From Candidatus Omnitrophota bacterium (GTDB lineage Bacteria > Omnitrophota > Gorgyraeia > Aquiviventales > Aquiviventaceae), in the NCBI GenBank assembly GCA_023247275.1, contig JAHFGT010000001.1, positions 70,265 to 117,063 on the forward strand: a stretch of 46,799 nucleotides of DNA. Direction: 5' to 3'. Below are positions 1 to 8,082 of the stretch, in pieces. The notes under the pieces were generated by a model. The model saw only the letters and a program-made list of their open reading frames with translations, had not been told where the DNA came from and did no database searches. Within the stretch, counting starts at the first letter, position 1, and the number at the start of each line of letters is the position of its first letter. A program made the translations under genes and the position numbers.

Positions 1-229
1 GCCAGATCTGCTCCTGCGCCGCCTCGACAAGCAGGTAGGACGCCAACGGCTCCAGCGTGCCGGTGCCGATCAGCGCCACGCGAGCGTGGCGGGTCGAAGG
101 AATCTCCAACGCCTGCGGCCCAAGCGCGCGTAACTCGCGGGCCACGGTTTGGTACATCAGGTAGGTCGGCTCCTCGGCGACGCGCGTCAACAGCGCGGTC
201 GCCGGCGATTCAGGTCGACCCATCATCAT
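1..229 (-). CDS. FkbH-like protein, N-terminal fragment (cut by window edge)
   Basis: Seventy-six codons are open from an ATG cluster (229, 226 or 223) to the window edge; the rest of the gene lies outside. Residues such as RVALIGTGTLEPLASYL resemble the N-terminal SGNH-like region of FkbH-type proteins, whose later HAD domain loads glyceryl or related acyl groups onto a carrier protein. The HAD domain itself is not visible, so the assignment rests on this short region. It starts 6 nt after the stop of the MaoC-SDR gene, so both probably share a transcript. Together they suggest an acyl group made for attachment to a sugar. No strong Shine-Dalgarno sequence separates the three start candidates. 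Confidence 0.6.
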   Translation of the reverse strand, partial: MMMGRPESPATALLTRVAEEPTYLMYQTVARELRALGPQALEIPSTRHARVALIGTGTLEPLASYLLVEAAQEQIW

Positions 230-235
230 CGACCG

Positions 236-1474
236 CTACACCATGACATGACCGCCACACACCGGGATGACCGCCCCGTTGATGAACGCGGCCTCTGGCG
301 AGAGCAGGAATCGGATGACACCAGCCACATCGCTTGGCTGGCCATTGCGTTTGAGCGGCGTCTGAAACGCGGCCAAGTCACGGATCCGCGCCGGCACATG
401 GGCGGCCAGATCGGTTTCGGTCAGCCCTGGGGCGACCGCGTTCACCCGAATCTTCTGCGGCCCCAGTTCGACCGCGAGCGACCGGGTCAACCCTAACAAC
501 GCAGCCTTCGCCGTCACATACCGGCTCAACTTGTCTGGCGGCGTTGCGATCGCATAGGTCGAAACGATATTGACGATCGCGCCATGCCCAGCAGCCTTGA
601 ACCCTGGCAGCGCGGCCTGGATACACAGGAAACCGCCGCGCACGATGACGTCCAGGTCCCGCTGAAACTCTGCCCAGCTGTGTTCGGCAAATGGCCGAGG
701 CGCCACATCTGCTGACGCATTGTTGACCAAACCGGTCACCGTGCCAAACCGCTCGTTCGCGCTGGCAAACAGCTCGGCGACCGCTTCAGGCTGTGTCACA
801 TCGGCCGCGATCGCCGCCGCCCGGCCGCCAGCCTGTTGGATCTCCTCAACCAGCGCCTGGGCTTTGACCTGCTGCTGCCGATAGTTGACGACCACCGCAG
901 CGCCGTGGCGGGCGAGCAGCGCGGCGGTGGCCGCCCCAATGCCTCGGCTGGCACCAGTCACGACGATGACCTCATGGCCCAACTCGTTCGTGCTCATCGC
1001 CGCCGGTTCGCGCGGCGATTCGGTGATCGGCTCTTGCATCATGACTTTGGCCTCCCCATCAACGACGATGTCCGATTGCCCATTCGTGATCCAGGTGCGC
1101 AAGATCACCATCCGAGTGGACGCGACTAATTGGGTGATTCGCCCATGCACAGTCACCCGTGCGCCGAGCGGCACCGGCTTCAGAAACCGGACCTCTTGAC
1201 CGGCATAGACGCTGTGCAACCCTGGCAAGTGCATGCCGACTAGTTGAGAAAACAGCCCGGTCAGCAGCAGGCCATGCGTGATACGTGATTGAAACGGCGT
1301 CGCAGCGGCCCAGCGATCTTCCATGTGGAGCGGGTTCCAATCCCCGCTGACCGTGGCAAACTGCTCGACCAGCTCTGGCGTCATCACCGCCTCAAACGAC
1401 GCCTCGTCACCAATGGCCAGCTCGTGAAAATACCGTCGGACAGGTTGGCGACGTTCGAGGAGTCGTGCCATCAT
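236..1474 (-). CDS. MaoC-like hydratase fused to SDR (3-oxoacyl reductase type)
   Basis: A 412-residue fusion. Residues about 10-150 form a MaoC/R-hydratase hot-dog domain with the D45/H50 pair in SGDWNPLH. Residues about 165-412 form a classical SDR with TGASRGIG (173-180), LVNNAS, Ser305, Tyr319 and Lys323. The family chemistry is hydration of enoyl thioesters and reduction of 3-oxoacyl thioesters. Both activities in one chain would give 3-hydroxyacyl groups. The frame stays open further upstream, but that part overlaps the preceding gene and does not look like protein of either family. I chose the ATG at 1474 (or 1471), 11 nt after the upstream stop. Beside an FkbH-like gene, it probably supplies an acyl decoration; the thioester carrier is not identified. 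Confidence 0.85.
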   Translation of the reverse strand: MMARLLERRQPVRRYFHELAIGDEASFEAVMTPELVEQFATVSGDWNPLHMEDRWAAATPFQSRITHGLLLTGLFSQLVGMHLPGLHSVYAGQEVRFLKPVPLGARVTVHGRITQLVASTRMVILRTWITNGQSDIVVDGEAKVMMQEPITESPREPAAMSTNELGHEVIVVTGASRGIGAATAALLARHGAAVVVNYRQQQVKAQALVEEIQQAGGRAAAIAADVTQPEAVAELFASANERFGTVTGLVNNASADVAPRPFAEHSWAEFQRDLDVIVRGGFLCIQAALPGFKAAGHGAIVNIVSTYAIATPPDKLSRYVTAKAALLGLTRSLAVELGPQKIRVNAVAPGLTETDLAAHVPARIRDLAAFQTPLKRNGQPSDVAGVIRFLLSPEAAFINGAVIPVCGGHVMV

Positions 1475-1485
1475 AGGCTCGCCGG

Positions 1486-2850
1486 TTACAAGCCGGCCAA
1501 CAGCTGCTTGACCCGGTCGCTGCTGGCCGCGATCAGCGCCACGGCGAACAGCCACCCGGCGATCCAGCGCGGCCAGGCGGCATGCCGCTGGATCCACCAG
1601 AGCAGGCCTATGGCGGCGAACGCGTACACATACGGATGGATCGGCATCCGGTATCGCGGCGCGCCTAAGAACATGACCGACATACCGATCGTGTAGAGGA
1701 TCACCAGCCACACCGGAGCGGTCTGTTGCCATTGCCGAGCGCAGTGCACCTGCCACAGGCCTAGCAACACAAACGGAATCAGCGCCACGTAGGTGAGATC
1801 CAAATACCCATGGCCGCTAAACAGCACCCAGTCATACGGCCAGGCAAGGTACAGCAGTTTTTGCGGCACTAATTGAACGATCAACCATGGATGCGCGCGC
1901 AGGTACGTCATCACTTCACGCGTGAGATAGGCGCTGCGGTTCCATTCGGCTTGTCGGGTGGGTTCGTATTTGAGCCGGAGCCCTTCAGCCCACCGAGGAT
2001 CACGAAACTCTTTCTGTTCATAGACCGGGCCGTTGAGCGCGAAGTACGACACATACAACCCGGTCCCAGCACTGGAGGTCAACTGCGGAGTCAGCACCCC
2101 GAAGGTCCGCGCGTTGCGCCACACCCACGGCGCCACGGTGACGATGAAGCTGGTGAGCACAACCGCGCTGATCAGCAGCCATCGACGGAGAATCGGCAAT
2201 CGTCGGCCCTGCTGGCGCCTCCACTGCCTGAGCAACCAGCTCGCCAGGACCGCCAACGGAAGAAACTCGATCGGCGGCCGTGCCAACGCAGCGCCAGCGG
2301 TCGCCATCCCGAATCCGGCCCACCACACCAGGCGATCTGATTCCCAGGCCCGTGCCAGGGCCACCATCGCGATCGCTAACACAGCGCCAAACAGTGTCTC
2401 TGTGAGCATCAGCCTCGGATACAGCACCCAGGCGAAGTCGATCGCCACCAGCCCGGCAGCCACCAGCGCCATGTCACGGCGTTTCCACACTGTGCGCACG
2501 ATGTCATAGATCGCGACGCTCGTCACGGCGCTGAGAATCGCCTGGACAAGCTGCACCAGCATCGGTTGCCGGCCCAGCAATGCGTACAACCCGCCAATGA
2601 CATACGGATACAGCGGTGGATAGAACGCGGTAGGGACCGGATCAACAAGCCCGAGCCCTTGCGCAATCTGCCATCCTTGGCGCTCGTACACTTGCGCGTC
2701 ACTGACGATCGGCGCCGGCCACAGTGCCAGCGCAGCCAGTCGCAGCAGCAACCCCACCAGGACGAGGAGCCCGAGCGTCCAGCGGGAGTTGACCCATCGG
2801 TCCCACCAACTCACTGAGGACTGAGAATCTATCGGTTGGTGCGTCGCCAT
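1486..2850 (-). CDS. GT-C (PMT/ArnT-type) membrane glycosyltransferase
   Basis: A 454-residue integral membrane protein with about ten hydrophobic segments. After the first helix comes an acidic loop, SDAQVYERQG, with Asp51 in the place of the catalytic aspartate of GT39/GT83-type enzymes. YPPLYPYVIGG and a Trp/Pro-rich periplasmic loop also fit the family. Such enzymes move a sugar from a polyprenyl-phosphate donor to an acceptor on the outer face of the inner membrane. It overlaps the upstream GT2 gene by 22 nt. That GT2 resembles polyprenyl-phosphate-sugar synthases, so donor synthesis and transfer may be paired. Substrates cannot be read from the sequence. Confidence 0.85.
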   Translation of the reverse strand: MATHQPIDSQSSVSWWDRWVNSRWTLGLLVLVGLLLRLAALALWPAPIVSDAQVYERQGWQIAQGLGLVDPVPTAFYPPLYPYVIGGLYALLGRQPMLVQLVQAILSAVTSVAIYDIVRTVWKRRDMALVAAGLVAIDFAWVLYPRLMLTETLFGAVLAIAMVALARAWESDRLVWWAGFGMATAGAALARPPIEFLPLAVLASWLLRQWRRQQGRRLPILRRWLLISAVVLTSFIVTVAPWVWRNARTFGVLTPQLTSSAGTGLYVSYFALNGPVYEQKEFRDPRWAEGLRLKYEPTRQAEWNRSAYLTREVMTYLRAHPWLIVQLVPQKLLYLAWPYDWVLFSGHGYLDLTYVALIPFVLLGLWQVHCARQWQQTAPVWLVILYTIGMSVMFLGAPRYRMPIHPYVYAFAAIGLLWWIQRHAAWPRWIAGWLFAVALIAASSDRVKQLLAGL

Positions 2851-3674
2851 AACCGCCAGTTCCTAAGAGAAAACCGGACATAGTCCCGCATCGTGCGGAC
2901 CACAGGCATCTTGCTCTTCCCAATCCGGACATCGCCCCGTAACACGAGCGGCACCTCGGCGATCCGAATCCGCAACGCGGCAAGTTTGACCAACAACTCG
3001 ACCATACAGACAAACCCATCTTCCACCAGCAGACGGGAGCCGTAGGTCTCGATGGCCTGCTTCAGGATCGCACCGGTATGCGCGCGATAGAACGAGCTGT
3101 AGGTCGAGACACTTCTCATCGGGAAAAAGAATCGCAGTAAGGCATTAGCGGCGCTGCTCAGCCCCCGGCGCAACGGCGTGGTCCCGACCACTCCCCCGCC
3201 CTTCGCATAGCAAGACGCCAGCACCACGTCCGCTCCCTCATTGATGTGCTTGATCATGCTGGGCAGGATGGCCAGATCGCTCGTGTTGTCGGCTTCCTTC
3301 GTGACAACGACATCACCGTCCTGGATCATCGCAAGCGCGGTCCGCAACCCGACTGAGAACGCCGCACCGACCCCCTGATGCGTTCTCAGCGGCACGGCGC
3401 GAACCGGCATGCGGCTGGCGCACTGCTGCACGATCCTCGCGGTCTGGTCTGTGCTGCCGTCGTCAACGATGACCGCCTGATACGGCTGCTCGTACTCGGT
3501 CATCTTCGCATGGGTCTGCTCCAAGAGCGAGCCGATATCCTGCTCCTCATTGTAGGCCGGGATGACAAAGATAATCTGGCCACGCAGGAGCCCTCTCCCT
3601 CGCCGAGGAGGTTGCGTGACCGGCACCGCTGCGCTGCGTCCGGGGCTCATCGTCGTATCCGTCTGAGGAGCCAT
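2829..3674 (-). CDS. GT2 glycosyltransferase, polyprenyl-phosphate-sugar synthase type
   Basis: A 281-residue GT-A enzyme. It shows FVIPAYNEE (37-44), the nucleotide-binding VDDGSTD (70-76), HQGVGAAF (99-106) and KEADN, with Asp129 in the DXD-like position. These resemble dolichol/undecaprenyl-phosphate mannose synthases, which charge a lipid carrier on the cytoplasmic face. The first 30 residues are a basic, proline-rich extension. I prefer the ATG at 3674 because AGAGGA lies six bases upstream. An ATG at 3650 would instead give the ATGA overlap common in this locus. No extra C-terminal membrane domain is present, so it is probably peripheral. It would feed the neighbouring GT-C proteins. 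Confidence 0.85.
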   Translation of the reverse strand: MAPQTDTTMSPGRSAAVPVTQPPRRGRGLLRGQIIFVIPAYNEEQDIGSLLEQTHAKMTEYEQPYQAVIVDDGSTDQTARIVQQCASRMPVRAVPLRTHQGVGAAFSVGLRTALAMIQDGDVVVTKEADNTSDLAILPSMIKHINEGADVVLASCYAKGGGVVGTTPLRRGLSSAANALLRFFFPMRSVSTYSSFYRAHTGAILKQAIETYGSRLLVEDGFVCMVELLVKLAALRIRIAEVPLVLRGDVRIGKSKMPVVRTMRDYVRFSLRNWRLWRRTNR

Positions 3675-5905
3675 TCCCGGTCCTCTGGTGGGGTGCTGCT
3701 AGGCGCGGTCCGTTCCTGGATCCGTGAAAGAACCCATCCCGCTCCCACACTCGCCAGCAGCATCACTGAAACAAAAAACGGCACCCGGTACCGAAACACG
3801 TTTCCAAGGCTCACCATCGTGAGCGCGAGAACTGTGTATCCGAGGAGCATGTACGCGACAAAAAACCACGCCAGCGCCCTGTCCTGCCGAGCCACAATGA
3901 CCAGGCCAATCAGCCCAAAAAAACTCAACACATAGATCATGCCCATTTCGATTGCCGCGTACGGCCTGAGCTTGCCGGTCCGCACACCTGGCTTCAGCCA
4001 TTCGTTCGGAAAGGGAGCAAACGCGATCGTCCACAAACCTTCGGGCAGAAGAAAGCCGACGATATTTTGAAACGACGACAGATCGACATCTGGATACAGC
4101 AGCGAGTGCTTGGCGACCGCCTTCTGCCCTCCACGCAGTGAGGTGATGTTGGCTGGAAGCTGCCGCAGGTCCCGCAGAAATCCCAGGATTTTGCTCGGAG
4201 ATGACTTGATGTCATTCCCGAGCGCAACGACCTGGGGAACGGCTCGTGGGGTGGGGGGCGAATCGACTGGGACAGGCGCCGCAGGCGAGGAAACGGCATG
4301 ACCAGCCCTAGCCTGCTCAGATTGTCGCAGCGCCGCGCCGATCTCTGGCAGCCGCTGCTGTCGTGCCAACACATCGATATGGGCGTTCAACATTTGAAGT
4401 GCTTCGCGAAACTCAGGTCGTGGTGCAGGAGCTGGCACGCGGTCGGACCGATTCGATGATAGAGGGCTGGACGCTACCGGCGTAGCAGGTGCCGGCGTTA
4501 GCTTGGGCGGCGGCTGAGGTGACGGCTGTAGGCACTGGCGCGTTGGGCCAATGTTGGCGGCTGCGGTCGACGCCGATGGCGACAAGCTGACCGGATCACC
4601 CGCAGCTTCACGCCGTTGGCGCACCGGTGCAGCGGCCTCGGCCACCGGGGGAGACAGCCGACGTGCCGCAGGCGTCCTGGTCGGCTTGGGTGAAGATTCT
4701 GTGGATTCCTTCTGGGTGACTGATGGCACCGGCGCAGCCACTGCCACAATCGGCCTGGCTGTTCGCTGAGGATCGCAGTGTGACAAGTTCGCTAAGATCG
4801 TCTCAACTTCTGTTGTTCGCCCTTCTTCAGCAAGAATCACCATGAGCTGCTCATAGGCAGGCCGAAACCGCGGATTCACGTCAATCGAGTGCAGCAATTC
4901 CTGTTTGGCTCCAGCCAGCTCATGCGATTTCAGTAAGGCGAGTCCACGGCGAAAATGCCCGACCCATGGCTGCTGTGGCTCAACGAACCGAAATGGCAAG
5001 ATGGCTGGAGCACTGAATGTCACACCAAGGGCGAGCAGGGCTATCGCGACAAATAACCCGGCACGAGATACGGAGCGTTTCCTGACGAGAATCCAGAGGG
5101 CGTACACCCCAAACGCCGCTAGCATCGAAAAGCCGAGTACAACGGCGTAGAGCCATCGGGTCATGCCGATGCCGACCATTGCACCGCATAACGTCAGAGC
5201 CGTCAGTCCACATCGGATGGCGTCTCTGCCAACCAACCGGCCGCTCGCCACGTGCTGGTAGAACCGTACAATCCCGTAGAATGCGACCATCACCAGGAAA
5301 AGGAACGCTTGCTCCTTGAGCAGTTGCGTCGACCACCAGAGGGTTGATGGCCAAAAGGCGACTAACGCTGCGGCGACGCGCGCCGAGGTTCTGTTGCCCA
5401 GCCGGGCTACGGTCGCGTAGGCGAGCAGGCTGGCCGCAATGCCCAGGATCATATTCACGAAGACCCCGTGCAGGATATGCACCCCCCACCATCGATACGC
5501 GAACCCGACCACGAGAAAATACCATTGATCCCGGCCGACATACGGTAACTCAACCCCATCGCGCCATGACTCCACGATCCGTGCTCCGTATTCATGGAAT
5601 AAGACCGCATCCGGTGCAAAATGCCAAAACCCTCCTCCTAACTGAAGCGGCTGGCCAATCGGCAACTTCCAGTCAGAGATGAGAAACAGGGTGATCGAGA
5701 GCAGGCTGCGCAGCAGCAGATTGGCCAGCAGCATCCACCACAGGATCGGATCGCGCCATCGCGCCACAGCCATACGGGATGTCAGCAAAACCGTCGCCAC
5801 CACGATCAACAGACAGGTCCCCCATGGAGCGGTTGCCCGGCCTATTGGGCTAACGCTGAGCGCCACAGCAGCCAGCGCAGCCAGTTCCCATCGCAGTCGC
5901 CTCAT
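3647..5905 (-). CDS. GT-C-like membrane protein with TPR and Pro-rich insert
   Basis: A 752-residue protein. Residues 1-305 contain about eight hydrophobic segments with a GT39-like acidic loop (FAPDA, Asp99). Residues about 318-378 look like one or two TPR units (GLALLKSHELAGAKQELL). Residues about 385-495 and 535-565 are Pro/Ala/Ser-rich and likely disordered, with a second helical TPR-like patch at about 497-533. Residues 600-735 return to the membrane family with DVDLSSFQNIVGFLLPEG and FAPFPNEW, followed by four hydrophobic segments. The C-terminal part matches a family of polysaccharide-locus membrane proteins of unknown acceptor. The unusual feature is the roughly 240-residue insert. 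The gene overlaps both neighbours by a few bases. Confidence 0.8.
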   Translation of the reverse strand: MRRLRWELAALAAVALSVSPIGRATAPWGTCLLIVVATVLLTSRMAVARWRDPILWWMLLANLLLRSLLSITLFLISDWKLPIGQPLQLGGGFWHFAPDAVLFHEYGARIVESWRDGVELPYVGRDQWYFLVVGFAYRWWGVHILHGVFVNMILGIAASLLAYATVARLGNRTSARVAAALVAFWPSTLWWSTQLLKEQAFLFLVMVAFYGIVRFYQHVASGRLVGRDAIRCGLTALTLCGAMVGIGMTRWLYAVVLGFSMLAAFGVYALWILVRKRSVSRAGLFVAIALLALGVTFSAPAILPFRFVEPQQPWVGHFRRGLALLKSHELAGAKQELLHSIDVNPRFRPAYEQLMVILAEEGRTTEVETILANLSHCDPQRTARPIVAVAAPVPSVTQKESTESSPKPTRTPAARRLSPPVAEAAAPVRQRREAAGDPVSLSPSASTAAANIGPTRQCLQPSPQPPPKLTPAPATPVASSPLSSNRSDRVPAPAPRPEFREALQMLNAHIDVLARQQRLPEIGAALRQSEQARAGHAVSSPAAPVPVDSPPTPRAVPQVVALGNDIKSSPSKILGFLRDLRQLPANITSLRGGQKAVAKHSLLYPDVDLSSFQNIVGFLLPEGLWTIAFAPFPNEWLKPGVRTGKLRPYAAIEMGMIYVLSFFGLIGLVIVARQDRALAWFFVAYMLLGYTVLALTMVSLGNVFRYRVPFFVSVMLLASVGAGWVLSRIQERTAPSSTPPEDREWLLRRIRR

Positions 5906-7146
5906 CTTGCTGGTATCCGTTTAGGTGACAATTGAGCGCTCATCGCCATGTCCGGGAGATCCGCCAGCGCTGGCAACTGGTCTACGACCACTGGTCCGCC
6001 AGTGGTCATGATCCGCCGATAGAACGCGTGAAGTCGTGCAATCCCTATCGTGACGCTGAACCGCTGTTCGACGCTGGTTCGTGCAGCCCTTCCCAACGCC
6101 ACACGAGCCTGTGGATTAGCGTACAGTGTCCGAACAGCCGCCTGGATCGCCTCAGGCCGTTCTGGAGGAATCAAGACACCCTGGATTCCGTCAGTCAGCA
6201 CTTCACGGATTCCTTCGACACGGCTGGCGATCACCGGCAGGCGGCTGGCCATGGCCTCAATCAATGCGATTCCAAGCCCTTCGGCGATGGAGGGAAACAC
6301 GAAGACATCCGCCATGCCGAGCAGCAACGCGATGTCCCGTCGTCGACCGGCGAACGTGACATGGTGTTCAATGTTGAGCCGCTTCGCAAGATGCCGCAGC
6401 GTCTGTTCTTCAGGACCATCCCCAACGATCAGAAGCCTGGCGGTCGGGATCGCTGCGATAATGGCTGGCATCGCTTCGAGCAGATACCGGTGGCCTTTGC
6501 GCACATCGCATCGGCCGATCGTGACCAGCACGAACGCCTCTGCCCCCCAGCCGAACGATTCCCGGATCTGCCTGGACCGCTCAGGCGCCAGCGGCCCAAA
6601 TCCTGAGGGGTCAATATAGTTGTACAGCACGTCAACATCGCTCAGTCCCACATGGCGCCGGTAGTCCTCTTTCACACACTCGGAGATACTCAGGTAGTGG
6701 ATCGGCAACCAGCGGGCAGCGGCCACATCTATCGCCCGACGCACTCGAAAGCGCAGCCGAGTCGATTCCCAGTGGGAGTACTCTGTGCTGTGCAGCGTCG
6801 TCGCAAATATCGGGACGCCAGCCATGAGTCCGGCCAGCCGCCCGTAAAAGTTGGCATAGGGCAGATGCGTGTGCAGGATCTGGGGGCGGTAGCTCTTGAG
6901 CCGCCCTGCAAGCCTGAACAACCCGCGATGCCAATCCAGCGATCCGCGTAATCCCAGATGCTCAACCGGAATCCCGATCCGCTCGAAATCAGGCGCCAGA
7001 TCCAGCGGTGCTGATAAGGCGATCACTCGCAGCGCATATTGGGATCGATCCAAGTGCTTGGCCGTGGTCAGCAACAGCTGCTCTGCCCCGCCCAATCCCA
7101 GGGTGCTAATCAGATGGAGAACCCGGATGTTCGGCGTGTGTGGCAT
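5902..7146 (-). CDS. GT4 family glycosyltransferase
   Basis: A 414-residue GT-B enzyme. The N-terminal half starts LHLISTLGLGGAEQLLL, typical of GT4 enzymes. The C-terminal half carries VTIGRCDVRKGH, LLIVGDGPE and the donor-site EGLGIALIEAMA (an E-x7-E motif), followed by PVIASRVEGIREVLTDG. The family transfers hexoses from NDP or GDP donors with retention, in the cytoplasm. It shares the ATGA overlap with the downstream membrane protein gene and starts 6 nt after the methyltransferase stop. Donor and acceptor are unknown. The last 25 residues are a low-similarity tail. Confidence 0.9.
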   Translation of the reverse strand: MPHTPNIRVLHLISTLGLGGAEQLLLTTAKHLDRSQYALRVIALSAPLDLAPDFERIGIPVEHLGLRGSLDWHRGLFRLAGRLKSYRPQILHTHLPYANFYGRLAGLMAGVPIFATTLHSTEYSHWESTRLRFRVRRAIDVAAARWLPIHYLSISECVKEDYRRHVGLSDVDVLYNYIDPSGFGPLAPERSRQIRESFGWGAEAFVLVTIGRCDVRKGHRYLLEAMPAIIAAIPTARLLIVGDGPEEQTLRHLAKRLNIEHHVTFAGRRRDIALLLGMADVFVFPSIAEGLGIALIEAMASRLPVIASRVEGIREVLTDGIQGVLIPPERPEAIQAAVRTLYANPQARVALGRAARTSVEQRFSVTIGIARLHAFYRRIMTTGGPVVVDQLPALADLPDMAMSAQLSPKRIPAR

Positions 7147-7152
7147 AACCGG

Positions 7153-8082
7153 TCAGGCCGCTCGCTGAGGTGCGGGTCGGCACACGAACAGCACCATGTG
7201 TCCGGAAATTCTGGCAAGGCTTCGGACCAACGGTCGCAGCAGCAGATGCCGTGGGGCCTCAGTCACGAACAGCTCTTTCCACAAGGCGCGCAGCCGGCTC
7301 TGCCGGGGCGCGGCCTCTGGCGAGTCTGTAAGCGGCCTGTGCCCTAACTCAGGAGGTCCGCTCACACGTCGCAATCGCTGGGCCACAAACCGGCACATCT
7401 CTCCCCACTCAAGGTCGCACGCATGGATCGTCTCGATGGTGAACCCAGCCTGCTTGAGGAGTCGTGCAAACTCGCCTGCGCCGAACACATATTCGGCAAA
7501 CTGATACCCCGGCACTGGGGAAGACTCGCGGAGAAACTGTCGACGCGGCATTAGCATCACCGGCCCAAAATCCCACCACCGGTTCCGGATTCCGCACCGG
7601 GCCTGTGCGCTGCGGATCCAATTCACAAACGGGACCGTAATCAGCAACCGGCCCTCGGGTCGGAGCACCCGTCGAGCCTCAGCCAGCGCTGTCCACGGCC
7701 CTTCTTCAAAATGCTCGACCACCCCTCCAGAATAGTAGCAATCCATGGAGCGGTCGTCGTATGGCAACCGTGTCACGTCTCCCACACGCACTTGCAACGT
7801 GGGGTCATACGTTTTCAACCGCTCAATCGCCTTTGGCGCGAAATCTACGCCTTCAATGTCATACCCCTTGCGGTGATAATGGATCACAAACTGCCCGGCG
7901 CCACAACCGCCCTCGAGGATTTTTCCTTGGCGAGGAAAATACCGGTCAAACACTGGTCGCAGATGGCTGATCCCCACCCAGCGGACCGCTCGATCCAACG
8001 CGACATCCTGCCACGTCTGTTCCCACGAGTCCACGTGTTGGCCGGTGCACCCTGACCCGTCTGGTCGGTACAGTTTCAGCAT
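7153..8082 (-). CDS. Class I SAM-dependent methyltransferase
   Basis: A 309-residue protein with the SAM-binding glycine motif ILEGGCGAGQF at about residues 55-65, VGDVTRLPYDDRSMD (motif II region) and LRPEGRLLITVPF (motif III region). It belongs to the methyltransferase type 11/UbiE-like group common in glycan loci, where members methylate sugar hydroxyls or acids. It overlaps the upstream GT30 gene by 7 nt and so may act on the same structure. The C-terminal 70 residues are basic and may contact membrane or partner. The substrate is not predictable. Confidence 0.85.
   Translation of the reverse strand: MLKLYRPDGSGCTGQHVDSWEQTWQDVALDRAVRWVGISHLRPVFDRYFPRQGKILEGGCGAGQFVIHYHRKGYDIEGVDFAPKAIERLKTYDPTLQVRVGDVTRLPYDDRSMDCYYSGGVVEHFEEGPWTALAEARRVLRPEGRLLITVPFVNWIRSAQARCGIRNRWWDFGPVMLMPRRQFLRESSPVPGYQFAEYVFGAGEFARLLKQAGFTIETIHACDLEWGEMCRFVAQRLRRVSGPPELGHRPLTDSPEAAPRQSRLRALWKELFVTEAPRHLLLRPLVRSLARISGHMVLFVCRPAPQRAA

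Noticed and set aside
1475..1756. N-terminal extension of the MaoC-SDR frame
   Set aside because: It overlaps the GT-C gene, its residues do not fit either domain, and an ATG sits 11 nt after the upstream stop.
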